Positions 31,778-41,242 of a stretch of 52,213 bases of DNA are shown here, in pieces. Position numbers and translations under genes: made by a program. Each line of letters opens with the position of its first letter. Position 1 is the first letter of the stretch. The notes beneath the pieces are model-generated. The model was not told the origin of the DNA. It searched no databases and was given only the letters and a program-made list of their open reading frames with translations. The stretch comes from Planctomycetota bacterium (GTDB lineage: Bacteria; Planctomycetota; UBA8108; JACQVS01), in contig JACQVS010000167.1 of assembly GCA_016209605.1 (NCBI GenBank), positions 1 through 52,213 on the forward strand, in the 5' to 3' direction.

Positions 31778-34700
31778 TCAGGGGCACCCTGGGGCGCGCT
31801 CGCACGTCAAGTTGTCGAGCGTCATATCGAGGCCGCAGGAGGCATATGGCGCCGCGGGAGGCGGCCCGCCGATGAACTTGTAGATCAGGTGCCAGACCGC
31901 ATCCGTGATGTCAACCTCCCCGTCATCGTTGTTGTCGGCCGCCTTCTCGCACAGGAGCCGCGCGGGGTTCCCCAGGAACTTGTACCCGAGGATGGTGATG
32001 TCGTCCGAGATGTCGTCCTGGGAGTCGTCGTTCACGAAGCCCCTGCGAAAGGGCGTGCCCGGGGGCAGAAGCCGACAAGCCGTCTTCGTGGACTTCGACG
32101 CCCCCATACGGCCGCGCACGCAATAGGTGACTTCGCTTTCCGGGGCGTAAAGGTCCACGAACATGGCGCAGGCTCCCGGGAGCGACGCGAACATCGAGCC
32201 ATTCCGGTAGAGGCAGATCTCATCGTACAGGCCCGCGTTCTTCCAGGTCAGCTTCGCCGCCGGCCGCGGCGGCTCGCCGTCGACCGTGATCCGCTGGCAG
32301 AGGAGGTCGCGCGGCGCTGGGGCCCCGAAAAGGCACTCCCGGGAGTTGTTCTCCGGGCCGCTATCGATGGGGTTGGGATTCAGCCGCACGCGCACGCGCA
32401 CGGGCTCATGCGGCATCTCGAGGGCGAGCTTGAGCTGCGTCGCTTCCCCGGGTCTCAGTACCGGCACGGGAGCCGCCGCCGCCACGCGCTCGCGCCCGTC
32501 GGCGCTCACGAAGAGGGCCTCGAGGCCCACGGCGCTCCGGCCCTGGTCGTCGTAAGGCGTGCCCGCGAGGCCCAGGTTCTCGAGGTCCACGCTGGCGGTC
32601 ACTTTGGAGCCGGGAGCGGAAAAGGGGTCCGAGAGCCGGCAGCCGGTGATGGCGAGGTCGGGCTCGAGCCGCGTGATCGTCGACTCGAACTGCCGCGTGC
32701 GGGGGAGCCCCCCGCCGGCGGCGCCGCCGAATCCGAGCTGCGCCTTGCCGCTGTTGAGGCTCAGCGTGCAGAGCATGCCGCCCGCGAGGGCCGCGGACAC
32801 GTTCGAGTGGATGTTGCCGTCGTTCTTGAGGCCCTTGGCGGGCGCCGCAAGGTCCAGCCCCTTCATGATGGGTGCGACCATCTCGTTGCCGGACCCCGCG
32901 AGGAGCCCCACCTGATCCGTCTGCTGGAAGACGATGATCTCCTCGGGGATCGGGAGCTTGAGCTTGCTCAGGGGGTCGATGATCTCCGGGATGTCAATGA
33001 CCACCTGCGGCTTCCAGCCGTACACGCGGCGCAGGCACTTCCCGTGGATGAGGAAGGGGGTCCCGAAGACGCCGTTCACGAGCCGGCAGCCGTAAACGAA
33101 GCGGCTCCCGGCAAGGCCCGAGTCGTTCTCCGGGGCGTTGGACTTCACCGCCGTGAAGGCCAGGAGGCCGTTCTGGTTGTCCTTGAGGGCCATGTGCGGC
33201 TCGAGGACGCCGGGGTACTTGGCGTCGTAGTCGCCGAGGTTCGGGAGGACGGACGCCGGGGCGCTCCAGGTGTTGGTCGCCTTCGAGTAGACCGAGAAGA
33301 GGAGCTGCCGGCCCTTGTTGGACTCGGTGAGATCCACGTGGCCGGTCATGGGCGTGGGGTCGTATACCCACACGCAGTAGCCGACCTGCCCCGTGGGCGA
33401 GAGGGCCACGGCGGGCTCGACGTTGATCCCCGGAGGCGAGAGCTTCACCTTGTTCTCCCCCTGGATGACGCCCGAGAGCGATACCCGGCGCGCGTAGATG
33501 GCCGTGAGCTCCATCTGGGGGCGGAAGTTGTCCACGGTCTGCGTCTGGAAGCGGCAGGTCTTCGGAGGCTGGTTGGGGTCCTTGCTCGGACAGCTTTGCG
33601 TCTGGCCGTTCGGGAGGCGCTTGTAGATCGTCTTCGTCCCGTCGAGCTTGAGGAAGTCGCCGTCGTACCGCACCCAGGCCACGATGGCCTCGCCCCCGGG
33701 CGGGTTGTCGCTCAGCTCCGAGGGGTCGGCGGCGATGGCCGCCATGCCGTCCGTGCGGCGGTTCGCCGGGTCGGGCACCTCGGCGATCGGGTCCGCGATG
33801 CGGAACTTCTCCTCGAGGATCCAGCGGGGATCCACCCACGGCGGCTCGACTTTGAAGACGAGGGTTGAGACCACGATCTCCTGCTGGGCTTGCATGAGGT
33901 TCATCTGGGCCAGGGTCGGCGGCGGCGGCGGATTCATCGGATCGGGGAAGCAGTGCTGCGTGAGGCCGCTCTCCGAGCAGTAGCCGTCGGTCCAGGCGAT
34001 CACGACCGCCGTGTTGGAGACGAAGGCCGCCGCCGGGTTCAGGAGGTCCGCCACCGTGACGCCGAACAGGGAGGTCTCCGCCGGCGCCCCGTTGACCTGG
34101 ATCGTGCTCAGGCCCTGCTCGTCGAAGTAGATTTCCATGAGGGTCTTCTTGTCGGGTGAGAAGACCGTCACCGGGGCGCTGATGGACTGGTAGGGCAGCT
34201 CGAACTGGATCGCGCCGGCGCCGCCGCCGACCTTCTCCTCCTTCACCACGACGCCGCCCCCGCCATCGCACGGGGTGATGGGGACATCGTCGTCGTCGCA
34301 CGTGGGGATGGGGAAGCACTGCCCCGAGCTGATGAGGGTCTCGTGCTCGAGGATGGGGACGTCAAAGGTGAGGCAGGCCTCCGTGATGAGGAGGTTCAAG
34401 CACCCCTCGATCTGCATCAAGAGGTCGAGGAAGGCCTCGGCGAACCACTGGACGTGGGGCTCCGCGTCTAGGGCCCCGACGTTCGCCTTGAGGATGAACG
34501 TGGCCGAGGGGATGAGCCGGAAGGCGATCGACAGCACCCCCCCCAGAATGTCGGCGCTGATCTCGCAGGGGATCGAGAGCTTCACCGACGAGTCGAGGGA
34601 GAACTCCGCCTGGACAGTGGGGTCGCCCTCGAGGGCGGCGAAGGGGGCGAGCCGGATGAGGGCGTGACTGGCGATGAAGATGTCGAGCCCGAGGCCGACC

Positions 34701-37700
34701 CTCCCCCAGATCGTCACCGGGATTACCCAGATGGTGCCCGTGTAAAGGATCGACTCGAAGAGGGTCTGGGAGATCGATTCGTTGACGATCTCGTCGCCCC
34801 GGCACCACTCGTAGACCGGGAGGCTGGCCCCGCCGCCGCCTTCGGGGGAGAGGTTAGCCTGGGTGGACTCCGTCCCCACGACCTCCACGGGCGCCCCGTC
34901 CATCTTGTTCGAGACCACTTCGCCCGACGTCGTCCCCGCCCCCACCTCGGGGCCCCAGACGCCGTTCAGCATCATGAAGCGGGAGGTGAACCCCGAGCTG
35001 ACGTTGTTCTGGTAGCTCGGGACCGACACGTCGACGGCCGGGAGGCCCAGGTCGATCTCGTTCGACGGCCCGAGGGGGGCGTTCTCCTCGGTGTCGTTCG
35101 CCGTCTTGGCGACGAAGTGATAGGACTGGTCCCCCTCGATGAAGTGGCCGTTCCAGAAGCCCTCGTCGAAGACCGAGGGGCGGGTGAAGAGTTTGAGCGC
35201 CTTCAAGGGATCGGCGGTCTCCCCAACGTTGCGCCAGCCGGAGTCGGGGTCGGCCTGCTTCCGCCGGCCCTGGAAGAACACGTCGTACGGCTTCTTCTGC
35301 AGCCAGCCCTGCTGGGGCGCGATGGCCCCGAGATCCTTGATGTCGACGGCGAAGTACTTGGCGCCAGTCGGCACATTGGGGCAGAGGTCCTTGACCTCGA
35401 TCTGCACACCTTCCACCTTCTGGTACGTGTTCCCGTTCTTCCAGGCCAGGCGGAACTCGATCTTGTTCGCCGCCTGGCAGCTCGGATCGGTGTCGAGGCA
35501 GGCGGCCGGGCAGTCGCTGTCGTCGGCATCGTCGCAGTAGCACTCGGGCACCACGAGGACGCGGAAGGAGACCGGGCGCGTCCCGTCGAAGAAGCCCGGG
35601 CCCAGGGGCGCGTTGGGGGTCTTGAGGCCCACAACGCCGTACATGCCGCCCGGGTCGGGCGTCGGGTAAAGAAACGTGAAGGGCACGTTGTTGGGGCACG
35701 GGGGGACCACATCGTCCCAGTTGGGCCGGATCGGCACCTCGTACGTGCGGGTCTTCACGAAGCCGCACTGGAGGTCGCGGACCTCGATGTCGACCTTGTA
35801 GCAGCCCCAGTCGGTGACGCAGTAGTTGAGGATGGGGCTCTTCCCCGTGATCTTCGCCGTGGGGTTCGGTCGGTCGTGGACGGTCCATTTGTACTCGAAG
35901 TGGGGGTTGTCGTCGGAGGGCGTCACGGGGGGCACGGCATGCTCCATGTTGTTCTCGTCGAGCCAGAGCCCGTGGGCCGTGAACCTCACCCGGATGCCGC
36001 TGCAGGGAAACGCGAACTTCTGGATCAGGCTGTAGTCCGGCAGTTTGGCCTCGACGTTCGTGATGTCGGGCAAGGTGCGGAGCCCCGTCAGGTCCGTGAT
36101 CTTCACCAGGGGATAGGGCGGGCACGGGACGCCCTGGATCAGGATCTCGTTGTCGTGCTGGTCGGTGGCGAAGGTGTAGTACTGGATTTTGGCGTTGCCG
36201 CCGACGGCGTAAAAGGAGAGGCGGTACTCCCCCGGCGGCAGCGGCACCTGGCAGGACCTGGGCGGCTGCTTGGCGGGATCGGGGTCATTGGGGTTCCCCG
36301 GGTGGCCGATGTCCTTGTCGGCCCGGAAGTAAGTTATGCAGTTGAGATTCCTCCCGGCGTGGATGGGCACGTCGGGCATGGTGAACTCGTCCTTGTAGGC
36401 GTTCTCGGGAGGAAAGATGCACTCGATGAGGACATGCAGCTCGAGGCCAAAGGCGGTGGCGAGCTTCTCGTAGTAGCCCGCGATCTCAAGCTTGTCGGCG
36501 GGCTCCTCAAGGATGAAGCCCGTGATGAGAGCGTTCCCCCCGAGCTGGATCAAGGGATTGAGCAAGAACTCGTTCTGGACCATGTAGCCCTTCGAGCTGA
36601 AGCCCGGTGCGGCGCCGCCGTGGCCTCCGTGGCCGGGGCGGATTGCCGGCACCGCGCCGCCGCCGGCGCCCGCGCCACGCGGGAAGTACGGGACGAATGG
36701 CTGAGCTTGCTGAGTGGGCTCGCCCCCGCCGCCCCCGCCCTCGGACGGCGCTGTGCAGCGCGTCAGGGTGGCCGCCGCGTGGTTGCCGTCGAGGGAGAGG
36801 ACCCGCGCGCAGATGGGGATGGGATCGTCCGGTTTCTCGGGGGTGTAATTGCACGGCTCTCCGCCCCACATGAGGGGCGGCGGCCGCTCGCACTGGTGGA
36901 TCGCCGCCAGGGCCAAAGCCGCGTCGGACAATAGCTCGCTGACCTTGCCCTTGAGCTTGACCCCCATCTTGGTCACGCCGGGGGCCGGCAGCTCGAGGGA
37001 GGTCGCGTCGCCCGAGAGCACCTGCATCACCTGATCGTTCGCGTCCAGGACCATGATCTCGTCGTAGGCGACGGGGTTGAACCAGGAGAAGCGGGCCGTC
37101 CCCTCAGCGAGGCTGGCCTCGATCTCGTCGGGCCCCGGAAGCAGGACCGGGGGGACGATGTAAGTGACGGCTCCCCGGAGCCCGGAAACTCCCCGCGAGT
37201 CCTCCGCGGTCACATCGACCGTCACCGGGCCGGCGCCAGCGCCGCCGCCTGCCGCCAGGGGTGGCGCGTAGCCGGTGATGGAGGTTCCATCCGCAGTCAC
37301 CTGCGGCTCGAGGAGCGGGCTCGGCCCAAAGCGGACCACGGTGACGGACCGGAAGTTGGCCCCCCGGACGGTGACGGGCGTCCCGCCCTTAGTTGAAACC
37401 TCGGCGGGCGCCACGCGCCGCAGGACGGGCGGCGGCGCCGCCTCGACGGCTCGCGGGAGGGACGCCACGACCCGACCCGTCACGCAGACGACCTCCGCGG
37501 TATGGAAACCCTCCGCGAGGGCCGGGACCGCCCCGCGGATGAACGGCGCGCCCCCCCCGCCGGGGTCGATGAGGCTTTGCCCCTCGAGGGGCTTGCCCCC
37601 GACTCTGGCCGTATCGCCATTCAGGAAGCCGGCGCCGTGTACGTCGACCCCGGTGCCTCCCTGGGATGAGACCAGAGACGGCATCACGGAGTCGATCCGC

Positions 37701-39007
37701 CTCGCCGGGGCGCAGGGATCCGGGGGGGCGACGTAGGTGACGGCTCCCCGGAGAACCGCCATGCCCCTGGAATCCTCCGCGCTGACGTCCCGCGGGCCGA
37801 GCCGCTCGCCCGCGTCAAGGTCGGGGGCGAAGCCGGTGGCGGTACTGGGATCTACGGCTGGATTTATCATCTCGTGGGCGCCGACCATAAACTTCGTCTC
37901 CGCCCGGAAGTTGGCGCCGCGGATGACAAGGCGCGTGGTGCCGTCCGAGAAGACCTCCGAGGGGGCCACCGCTGAGAGCTGCGGCGGCGGCGCCGCCTCA
38001 ACGGCTCGGGCCAGCGTGCCGGCGACCTCCCCGGAGGCGCAGAGGACCTGCACGTCGTGGAATCCCGCGGGGAGCGCCGGCACATTGCCGCGGATTCCCG
38101 TGATGCCACCCGCGGCGCCCGTGACGAACTCCGGATTTTCGAGGGCTGCGCCGCCCACCTTCGCCGTGTGGCCCGACTGGAGCCCGCTCGCCGAGATCGT
38201 CACCGTCGTGCCCCCCAGAGAGGACACCAGCGGCGGATTGACGGACGCGAGCGTCACGCTCGGGCAGGGAGGCGGCGGGGGAGGACAAAGCCTGTCGATC
38301 TCCGTCTGGGAGAGGACGTGGTCGTAGACCTGGACGTCGCCCACCGCGCCCTCGAAGAAGCAGCAGTCGGTCGGCGGCGTGAAGATGCCGCTCACGACCG
38401 TGTAGTCGAGGGTCAGCGCGCCGGCGTCGACGAGCGAGTAGTTGAAGTCTGCTCGATCGCGGATGCCGTCGATGTAGAGAGCCCCGCGGCGGAAGTCATC
38501 GGTCCAGACGATGCAGTGCCACTTGCCGTCGAAGGCGACCCCCTCGCTGAGCGCGTGGTTGAGCATCGGGACCCCTCGGTCGTCTCGAAGCCAGATGTCG
38601 ACCTTCCCCGTCGCGCCCGAGGAGTCGGGGCCGATGCTGAAGATTTGGGGAGCTAAGCGGGTGGCCGTCGATCCTTCTGCGAAGACGCTCCGGGACCGTT
38701 GGGGACTTCCCTTGATCCACAAGACGACGCTGTACTGCCCCTGGCTGTAGATGGGGAGCCCGCGGGTGTACGCCATGCGCACGTATTCGTCGATCCCGTC
38801 GAGCTGGATGGCTCCAGGCGCCGCTCCCTCGTGGTCCGCGACGTAGGTCGGGGCCCCGCCCCCGGTGAACGCGCCATCGTTGCCGGACCCGCCGGTGTCC
38901 CGCAGGTGGCCGTCGAAGGTCCACCGGGAGACCAGCCCAGCCGGAAGAGCAGCCGTGAAAACAAGGTGGATAAAAACAGCACTGAGGGTGGAACCCATGT
39001 ACTTCAT
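31778..39007 (-). CDS. Giant secreted multidomain protein (LamG, four IPT/TIG, dockerin-like end), 2409 aa
   Basis: ATG 39007 begins a signal peptide (LSAVFIHLVFTAALPAG). Residues 24-235 form a LamG/concanavalin-like domain (VSRWTFDGHLRDTGGSGNDG, GAVGDVQVYDHVLSQTEIDRL). Residues 248-620 hold four IPT/TIG immunoglobulin-like domains arranged A-B-A-B. The centre (about 650-2100) is mostly beta-rich with many cysteines and PKD-like segments (FEYKWTVHDRPNPTAKITGK). The last roughly 85 residues form a dockerin-like calcium-binding tail (DDSQDDISDDITILGYKFLG, ADNNDDGEVDITDAVWHLIY), a tail common on exported proteins of Planctomycetota and related lineages. It is likely a cell-surface or extracellular adhesin or matrix protein. 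No catalytic motif is recognised. The preserved frame over 7.2 kb shows it is under selection. Confidence 0.82.
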   Translation of the reverse strand: MKYMGSTLSAVFIHLVFTAALPAGLVSRWTFDGHLRDTGGSGNDGAFTGGGAPTYVADHEGAAPGAIQLDGIDEYVRMAYTRGLPIYSQGQYSVVLWIKGSPQRSRSVFAEGSTATRLAPQIFSIGPDSSGATGKVDIWLRDDRGVPMLNHALSEGVAFDGKWHCIVWTDDFRRGALYIDGIRDRADFNYSLVDAGALTLDYTVVSGIFTPPTDCCFFEGAVGDVQVYDHVLSQTEIDRLCPPPPPPCPSVTLASVNPPLVSSLGGTTVTISASGLQSGHTAKVGGAALENPEFVTGAAGGITGIRGNVPALPAGFHDVQVLCASGEVAGTLARAVEAAPPPQLSAVAPSEVFSDGTTRLVIRGANFRAETKFMVGAHEMINPAVDPSTATGFAPDLDAGERLGPRDVSAEDSRGMAVLRGAVTYVAPPDPCAPARRIDSVMPSLVSSQGGTGVDVHGAGFLNGDTARVGGKPLEGQSLIDPGGGGAPFIRGAVPALAEGFHTAEVVCVTGRVVASLPRAVEAAPPPVLRRVAPAEVSTKGGTPVTVRGANFRSVTVVRFGPSPLLEPQVTADGTSITGYAPPLAAGGGAGAGPVTVDVTAEDSRGVSGLRGAVTYIVPPVLLPGPDEIEASLAEGTARFSWFNPVAYDEIMVLDANDQVMQVLSGDATSLELPAPGVTKMGVKLKGKVSELLSDAALALAAIHQCERPPPLMWGGEPCNYTPEKPDDPIPICARVLSLDGNHAAATLTRCTAPSEGGGGGGEPTQQAQPFVPYFPRGAGAGGGAVPAIRPGHGGHGGAAPGFSSKGYMVQNEFLLNPLIQLGGNALITGFILEEPADKLEIAGYYEKLATAFGLELHVLIECIFPPENAYKDEFTMPDVPIHAGRNLNCITYFRADKDIGHPGNPNDPDPAKQPPRSCQVPLPPGEYRLSFYAVGGNAKIQYYTFATDQHDNEILIQGVPCPPYPLVKITDLTGLRTLPDITNVEAKLPDYSLIQKFAFPCSGIRVRFTAHGLWLDENNMEHAVPPVTPSDDNPHFEYKWTVHDRPNPTAKITGKSPILNYCVTDWGCYKVDIEVRDLQCGFVKTRTYEVPIRPNWDDVVPPCPNNVPFTFLYPTPDPGGMYGVVGLKTPNAPLGPGFFDGTRPVSFRVLVVPECYCDDADDSDCPAACLDTDPSCQAANKIEFRLAWKNGNTYQKVEGVQIEVKDLCPNVPTGAKYFAVDIKDLGAIAPQQGWLQKKPYDVFFQGRRKQADPDSGWRNVGETADPLKALKLFTRPSVFDEGFWNGHFIEGDQSYHFVAKTANDTEENAPLGPSNEIDLGLPAVDVSVPSYQNNVSSGFTSRFMMLNGVWGPEVGAGTTSGEVVSNKMDGAPVEVVGTESTQANLSPEGGGGASLPVYEWCRGDEIVNESISQTLFESILYTGTIWVIPVTIWGRVGLGLDIFIASHALIRLAPFAALEGDPTVQAEFSLDSSVKLSIPCEISADILGGVLSIAFRLIPSATFILKANVGALDAEPHVQWFAEAFLDLLMQIEGCLNLLITEACLTFDVPILEHETLISSGQCFPIPTCDDDDVPITPCDGGGGVVVKEEKVGGGAGAIQFELPYQSISAPVTVFSPDKKTLMEIYFDEQGLSTIQVNGAPAETSLFGVTVADLLNPAAAFVSNTAVVIAWTDGYCSESGLTQHCFPDPMNPPPPPTLAQMNLMQAQQEIVVSTLVFKVEPPWVDPRWILEEKFRIADPIAEVPDPANRRTDGMAAIAADPSELSDNPPGGEAIVAWVRYDGDFLKLDGTKTIYKRLPNGQTQSCPSKDPNQPPKTCRFQTQTVDNFRPQMELTAIYARRVSLSGVIQGENKVKLSPPGINVEPAVALSPTGQVGYCVWVYDPTPMTGHVDLTESNKGRQLLFSVYSKATNTWSAPASVLPNLGDYDAKYPGVLEPHMALKDNQNGLLAFTAVKSNAPENDSGLAGSRFVYGCRLVNGVFGTPFLIHGKCLRRVYGWKPQVVIDIPEIIDPLSKLKLPIPEEIIVFQQTDQVGLLAGSGNEMVAPIMKGLDLAAPAKGLKNDGNIHSNVSAALAGGMLCTLSLNSGKAQLGFGGAAGGGLPRTRQFESTITRLEPDLAITGCRLSDPFSAPGSKVTASVDLENLGLAGTPYDDQGRSAVGLEALFVSADGRERVAAAAPVPVLRPGEATQLKLALEMPHEPVRVRVRLNPNPIDSGPENNSRECLFGAPAPRDLLCQRITVDGEPPRPAAKLTWKNAGLYDEICLYRNGSMFASLPGACAMFVDLYAPESEVTYCVRGRMGASKSTKTACRLLPPGTPFRRGFVNDDSQDDISDDITILGYKFLGNPARLLCEKAADNNDDGEVDITDAVWHLIYKFIGGPPPAAPYASCGLDMTLDNLTCERAPGCP
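37148..38266. repeat. Internal duplication encoding paired IPT/TIG domains
   Basis: Two units of about 550 bp lie head to tail within the giant gene, at 37718-38266 (residues 248-430) and 37148-37699 (residues 437-620). Each encodes an A-type and a B-type IPT domain. Both A domains end in RAVEAAPPP and both B domains end in AEDSRG...LRGAVTY. The DNA also shows near-identical stretches, for example the GGCGGCGCCGCCTC block near 37431 and 37981. Confidence 0.75.
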
Positions 39008-39185
39008 AACCTTCTCCTAACCCGATGGAAGAGAGGTGCTTGCTAACTGTCTATTTCCCGGGATTTTATTTTCAACCGCGAGCTCGACATTGTCAATGAT
39101 GATTGCCAGGAGAGAGGGCGCGTAGATTTTGAAGCCGGGAACGGGTATATTGTGGTTGTTCTAAAAACTGTATTTTTGCAAATTT

Positions 39186-39213
39186 TTGACACCACACGAT
39201 TACCAGCTATAAG
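39186..39213 (+). promoter_or_regulatory. Strong sigma-70-type promoter of the UDP-sugar operon
   Basis: A perfect TTGACA (39186-39191) and TATAAG (39208-39213) are separated by 16 bases. The predicted start of transcription falls at about 39220, exactly where the leader hairpin begins. Confidence 0.65.
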
Positions 39214-39219
39214 GCTAAA

Positions 39220-39271
39220 GGCTTTCTCATCTTCGGAACCGCGAAGACGCCGCGCCGAAGATGAGAAAGCC
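39220..39271 (+). promoter_or_regulatory. 17-bp perfect leader hairpin just upstream of the uridylyltransferase start
   Basis: The arms GGCTTTCTCATCTTCGG (39220-39236) and CCGAAGATGAGAAAGCC (39255-39271) are exact reverse complements with an 18-nt loop. The right arm ends nine bases before the ATG at 39281, leaving only AAAGAAGAA for ribosome binding. The leader is therefore almost entirely this hairpin, which could stabilise the mRNA 5' end, be a protein-binding site or limit ribosome access. No U-run follows, so it is not a terminator. Confidence 0.75.
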
Positions 39272-39280
39272 AAAGAAGAA

Positions 39281-40174
39281 ATGAATCCTGACATCCACAT
39301 CGCCGTCATTCCCGTCGCCGGCTTGGGAACTCGGCTTCTTCCCGCCACCAAGTCTCAGCCGAAGGAGATGCTTCCCGTGGCCCGGAAACCTGTCGTGCAG
39401 TATGTCGTCGAGGAGCTGGAGGCCAACGGCATCAAGCAGATCCTCTTCGTGACGGGGAGAGGCAAGACTTCCATCGAAAATCATTTCGATTTCGATCACG
39501 AGCTCATGCGCCACCTCCGGGAAACCGGCAAGGAAGAGCTGATCCAGGAGTTGGAGTACGAGCGCCTGCGCCTCCAGTTCTTCTTCACGCGCCAGCGGAA
39601 GCAAAAGGGGCTTGGAGATGCCATTGCTTACGCGCGGCACTTCACCGGCGCCCGGCCTTTTGTGGTGGCCCTTGGAGACAGCATCGTCGGGCTCCATGCC
39701 TCTTCCCGGGTGGTCCAGCGGATGGTGCGAGCTTTCCGGGAAAACAATCCGGCCTGCGTGATCGCCCTGGAAGAGGTTCCCCCCGAAAGCGTCTCCCAGT
39801 ACGGCATCGTCAAGCCCGGCGGGGAGGGGGAGGTCTTTCCGATCCTCGACTTGGTGGAGAAACCTTCCCCGCAGGAAGCTCCGAGCGCGCTGGCGATCGC
39901 GGCCCGGTATGTCCTCTCCCCGTCCATTTACGAGGCCCTGGAGGAGACCCCGACTGACCGGCGCGGGGAGATCCAGTTGACCGATGCCATCCGCATTCTT
40001 CTCAGGCAGGGGGAGAAGGTTCTGGGGGTGCGACTGTCTTCTCAGGAGCGCCGCTATGACATCGGCAACTTCCAGAGCTACTTCGATGCTTTCGTGGACT
40101 TCGCCCTGAGCGATCCCCAGCTGGGTTCCCAGCTCAGGGAGCGGCTCGAGGAGCGCTTTCGTGAAGATCGTTAA
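39281..40174 (+). CDS. galU: UTP-sugar-1-phosphate uridylyltransferase (GalU-like)
   Basis: The 297-residue enzyme transfers UMP from UTP to a sugar-1-phosphate. The nucleotide-binding loop AGLGTRLLPATKSQPKEMLP (residues 13-32) with the catalytic arginine and lysine is intact, as are QYVVEEL, FVTGRGKTSIENHFD and the metal-binding ALGDSIV. ATG 39281 is chosen because GalU homology starts there and a purine-rich site lies directly before it. Canonical GalU makes UDP-glucose. The 14-base overlap with the glucuronokinase-like gene means the two are translationally coupled, so glucuronate-1-phosphate may be a natural substrate here; this is inference. The hairpin leader suggests control of the pair. 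Confidence 0.9.
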   Translation: MNPDIHIAVIPVAGLGTRLLPATKSQPKEMLPVARKPVVQYVVEELEANGIKQILFVTGRGKTSIENHFDFDHELMRHLRETGKEELIQELEYERLRLQFFFTRQRKQKGLGDAIAYARHFTGARPFVVALGDSIVGLHASSRVVQRMVRAFRENNPACVIALEEVPPESVSQYGIVKPGGEGEVFPILDLVEKPSPQEAPSALAIAARYVLSPSIYEALEETPTDRRGEIQLTDAIRILLRQGEKVLGVRLSSQERRYDIGNFQSYFDAFVDFALSDPQLGSQLRERLEERFREDR

Positions 40175-41219
40175 AAGCTCCGCCTATGCCAGGGCTGGTC
40201 TCGTGGGCAATCCCTCGGATGGATATTTCGGAAAGACCATCTCCGTGATTTTGAAGAACTTCTCCGCCCGCGCCGTGATCTACGAATGGCCGGAGCTGGA
40301 GATCATCCTGAGCAAGCAGGACCGCTGCCTATTCGACCGTCTGGATGACCTGGTGGAGGATGTGAAGCTCAACGGCCTCTATGGAGGGCTCCGGCTCATC
40401 AAGGCGGCCATCAAGAAGTTCGCCGAATACTGCCGGGATCAGCGGATCGGCCTGGCCGCTCAAAACTTCTCACTCCGCTACGAGACCGACATCCCCAGGC
40501 AGGTGGGTCTGGCGGGCTCCAGCGCCATCATCACGGCGGTCTTCAAGGGATTGATGGAGTTTTACGGGGTGGAAATTCCCAAGGAAGTCCTGCCCACTCT
40601 GATCCTGAGCGTCGAGACCGAGGAGATCGGCATTAGCGCCGGCCTCCAGGACCGGGTCTGCCAGGTCTATGAGGGGCTCGTGTACATGGACTTCGAACGC
40701 CGCCTCATGGAGGCCAGCGGCCGTGGGCGGTACGAGGTCCTGCCTCCGGATCTTCTCCCGCCCCTCTACGTCGCCTACCGGACGGATCTCAGCAAGATCT
40801 CCGGCACTTACCACTCGAACCTCCGCGCCCGCTGGGAAGCGGGGGATCCCGAAATCCTCAAGGTCATGGAGACGTTTGCCGGTCTGGCGGAGAGGGGAAG
40901 GGAGTGTTTCTTGAAAAAGGACTACCGCGCTCTGGCAGAGCTCATGGACCTGAATTTCGACACCCGGGCGCGGATCGGCAAGCTGGATCCCCGGAATGTT
41001 GAAATGGTCCGCCTGGCGCGCCGCCTGGGCGTCTGCGCCAACTACGCCGGGTCCGGCGGGGCCGTCGTGGGGATCTGCGAGGATGACGCCCTCTTCCGGA
41101 AGCTCCAGGAGGAGTTCGCCAGGATCAGCTGCATCGTCATCCGCCCCCTTCCGCTGGTTGAGTCCGGGCCACCGCCGCGGGTGGAAGCCAGCCTCCGCCC
41201 CGAATCCGGAAAAGCCTGA
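40161..41219 (+). CDS. Glucuronokinase-like GHMP kinase
   Basis: The 352-residue product matches plant glucuronokinase along its whole length by remembered motifs: ARAGLVGNPSDGYFGKTIS (10-28), LYGGLRLIKAA (73-83), the GHMP ATP loop IPRQVGLAGSSAIITA (111-126), GISAGLQDRVCQVYEGLVYM (157-176) and the third GHMP motif YAGSGGAVVGI near the C-terminus. Glucuronokinase phosphorylates D-glucuronate at C1. With the overlapping uridylyltransferase it would complete a salvage route to UDP-glucuronate, as in plants after myo-inositol oxygenation. The start codon lies inside the preceding gene. Other sugar-1-kinases of the GHMP family are the alternative. It converges on the cyclic-nucleotide-binding-domain gene with 23 bases between. 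Confidence 0.8.
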   Translation: MKIVKSSAYARAGLVGNPSDGYFGKTISVILKNFSARAVIYEWPELEIILSKQDRCLFDRLDDLVEDVKLNGLYGGLRLIKAAIKKFAEYCRDQRIGLAAQNFSLRYETDIPRQVGLAGSSAIITAVFKGLMEFYGVEIPKEVLPTLILSVETEEIGISAGLQDRVCQVYEGLVYMDFERRLMEASGRGRYEVLPPDLLPPLYVAYRTDLSKISGTYHSNLRARWEAGDPEILKVMETFAGLAERGRECFLKKDYRALAELMDLNFDTRARIGKLDPRNVEMVRLARRLGVCANYAGSGGAVVGICEDDALFRKLQEEFARISCIVIRPLPLVESGPPPRVEASLRPESGKA

Positions 41220-41242
41220 CAGCGGACATGCAATTTCCAATC

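Noticed and set aside
31730..36934. Long plus-strand frames (31730-33868 and 34664-36934) opposite the giant secreted protein
   Set aside because: Repeated Val/Arg/Gly/Leu runs typical of antisense reading of GC-rich genes; no domain or ribosome site.
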